DNA from: Flavobacteriaceae bacterium
GTDB lineage: Bacteria > Bacteroidota > Bacteroidia > Flavobacteriales > Flavobacteriaceae
Direction: 5' to 3'
DNA length: 62,375 nucleotides
NCBI GenBank assembly: GCA_023262185.1
Contig: JALRDO010000012.1
Coordinates: 1-62,375 of the forward strand
Under the pieces are notes generated by a model. It was not told the DNA's origin and made no database searches. It saw nothing but the letters and a program-made list of their open reading frames with translations. Both the position numbers and the translations under genes were made by a program. Positions 62,366-62,375 of this stretch are shown here, one piece after another (position 1 is the first letter of the stretch; every line of letters begins with the position of its first letter).

Positions 62366-62375
62366 ATCTAATACC

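Overview
The window is chromosomal DNA from a Bacteroidota bacterium, almost certainly of the class Flavobacteriia (order Flavobacteriales). Four things point there: a gldC gliding-motility gene, a TonB-dependent receptor with an N-terminal carboxypeptidase-regulatory-like domain, a folK-deoxynucleoside kinase fusion, and promoters of the Bacteroidota type (-7 TAnnTTTG, sometimes with TTG about 19-21 bp upstream). Almost every gene is a recognisable core gene. Coding density is very high, with many 1-4 nt overlaps. I see no IS element, prophage, CRISPR array or rRNA. Genus cannot be told from the sequence alone.

Layout. 1-12.7 kb: 5' part of mutS (runs off the left edge), an SpoU-type RNA methyltransferase, folK-dNK fusion, sppA, queuosine precursor transporter, a DUF2797-like protein, a GH3-family protein, then the tig-clpP-clpX protein-quality block and a hydrolase-pdxJ pair. 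12.8-20.5 kb: an envelope-biogenesis run (CBS protein, nadK, small outer-membrane protein, uppS, bamA, two Skp/OmpH genes, terminator, murI). 20.5-25.5 kb, minus strand: etfB-etfA-bifunctional nuclease-nucleoside transporter-thyA-folA. 25.5-29.9 kb: pdhB, membrane pyrophosphatase, bidirectional terminator, deoxynucleoside kinase. 30.0-37.0 kb: aromatic amino-acid operon (pheA, aminotransferase, tyrA, DAHP synthase/chorismate mutase, rsgA, dtd, mazG-like, aroA). 37.1-44.8 kb: queA, rlmN, polyprenyl synthase, dnaG, nadE, gldC, engB, hydrolase. 44.9-59.0 kb: the division and cell-wall (dcw) cluster mraZ-rsmH-ftsL-ftsI-murE-mraY-murD-ftsW-murG-ftsQ-ftsA-ftsZ. 59.0-62.4 kb: TonB-dependent receptor, two hairpin-forming repeats, tRNA-Arg(TCG), then an AT-rich tail with a broken integrase-like fragment and a hypothetical gene.

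The most interesting item is regulatory. Just upstream of pheA lies a 19-codon leader ORF (MKNATQNSFAYFTFYRVKR) with Phe and Tyr codons clustered in its second half. It is followed by two mutually exclusive RNA pairings: an 8-bp antiterminator, or a 10-bp terminator hairpin with a T-run. This is the architecture of a ribosome-mediated Phe/Tyr attenuator in front of an operon that makes both amino acids. Other noteworthy signals are an array of MraZ-type boxes (AAAGTG[T/G]-N3, 10-bp period) before mraZ, a perfect 24-bp palindrome between divergent etfB and pdhB, a DnaG primase lacking all four zinc ligands, a dcw cluster with no murC between murG and ftsQ, gldC without an adjacent gldB, and long acidic C-terminal extensions on FtsZ and the membrane pyrophosphatase.

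Promoter positions were also used to choose starts: for the GH3 gene, mraZ, nadE and pdhB the longest open frame starts inside or upstream of a promoter element, so a downstream ATG is preferred.
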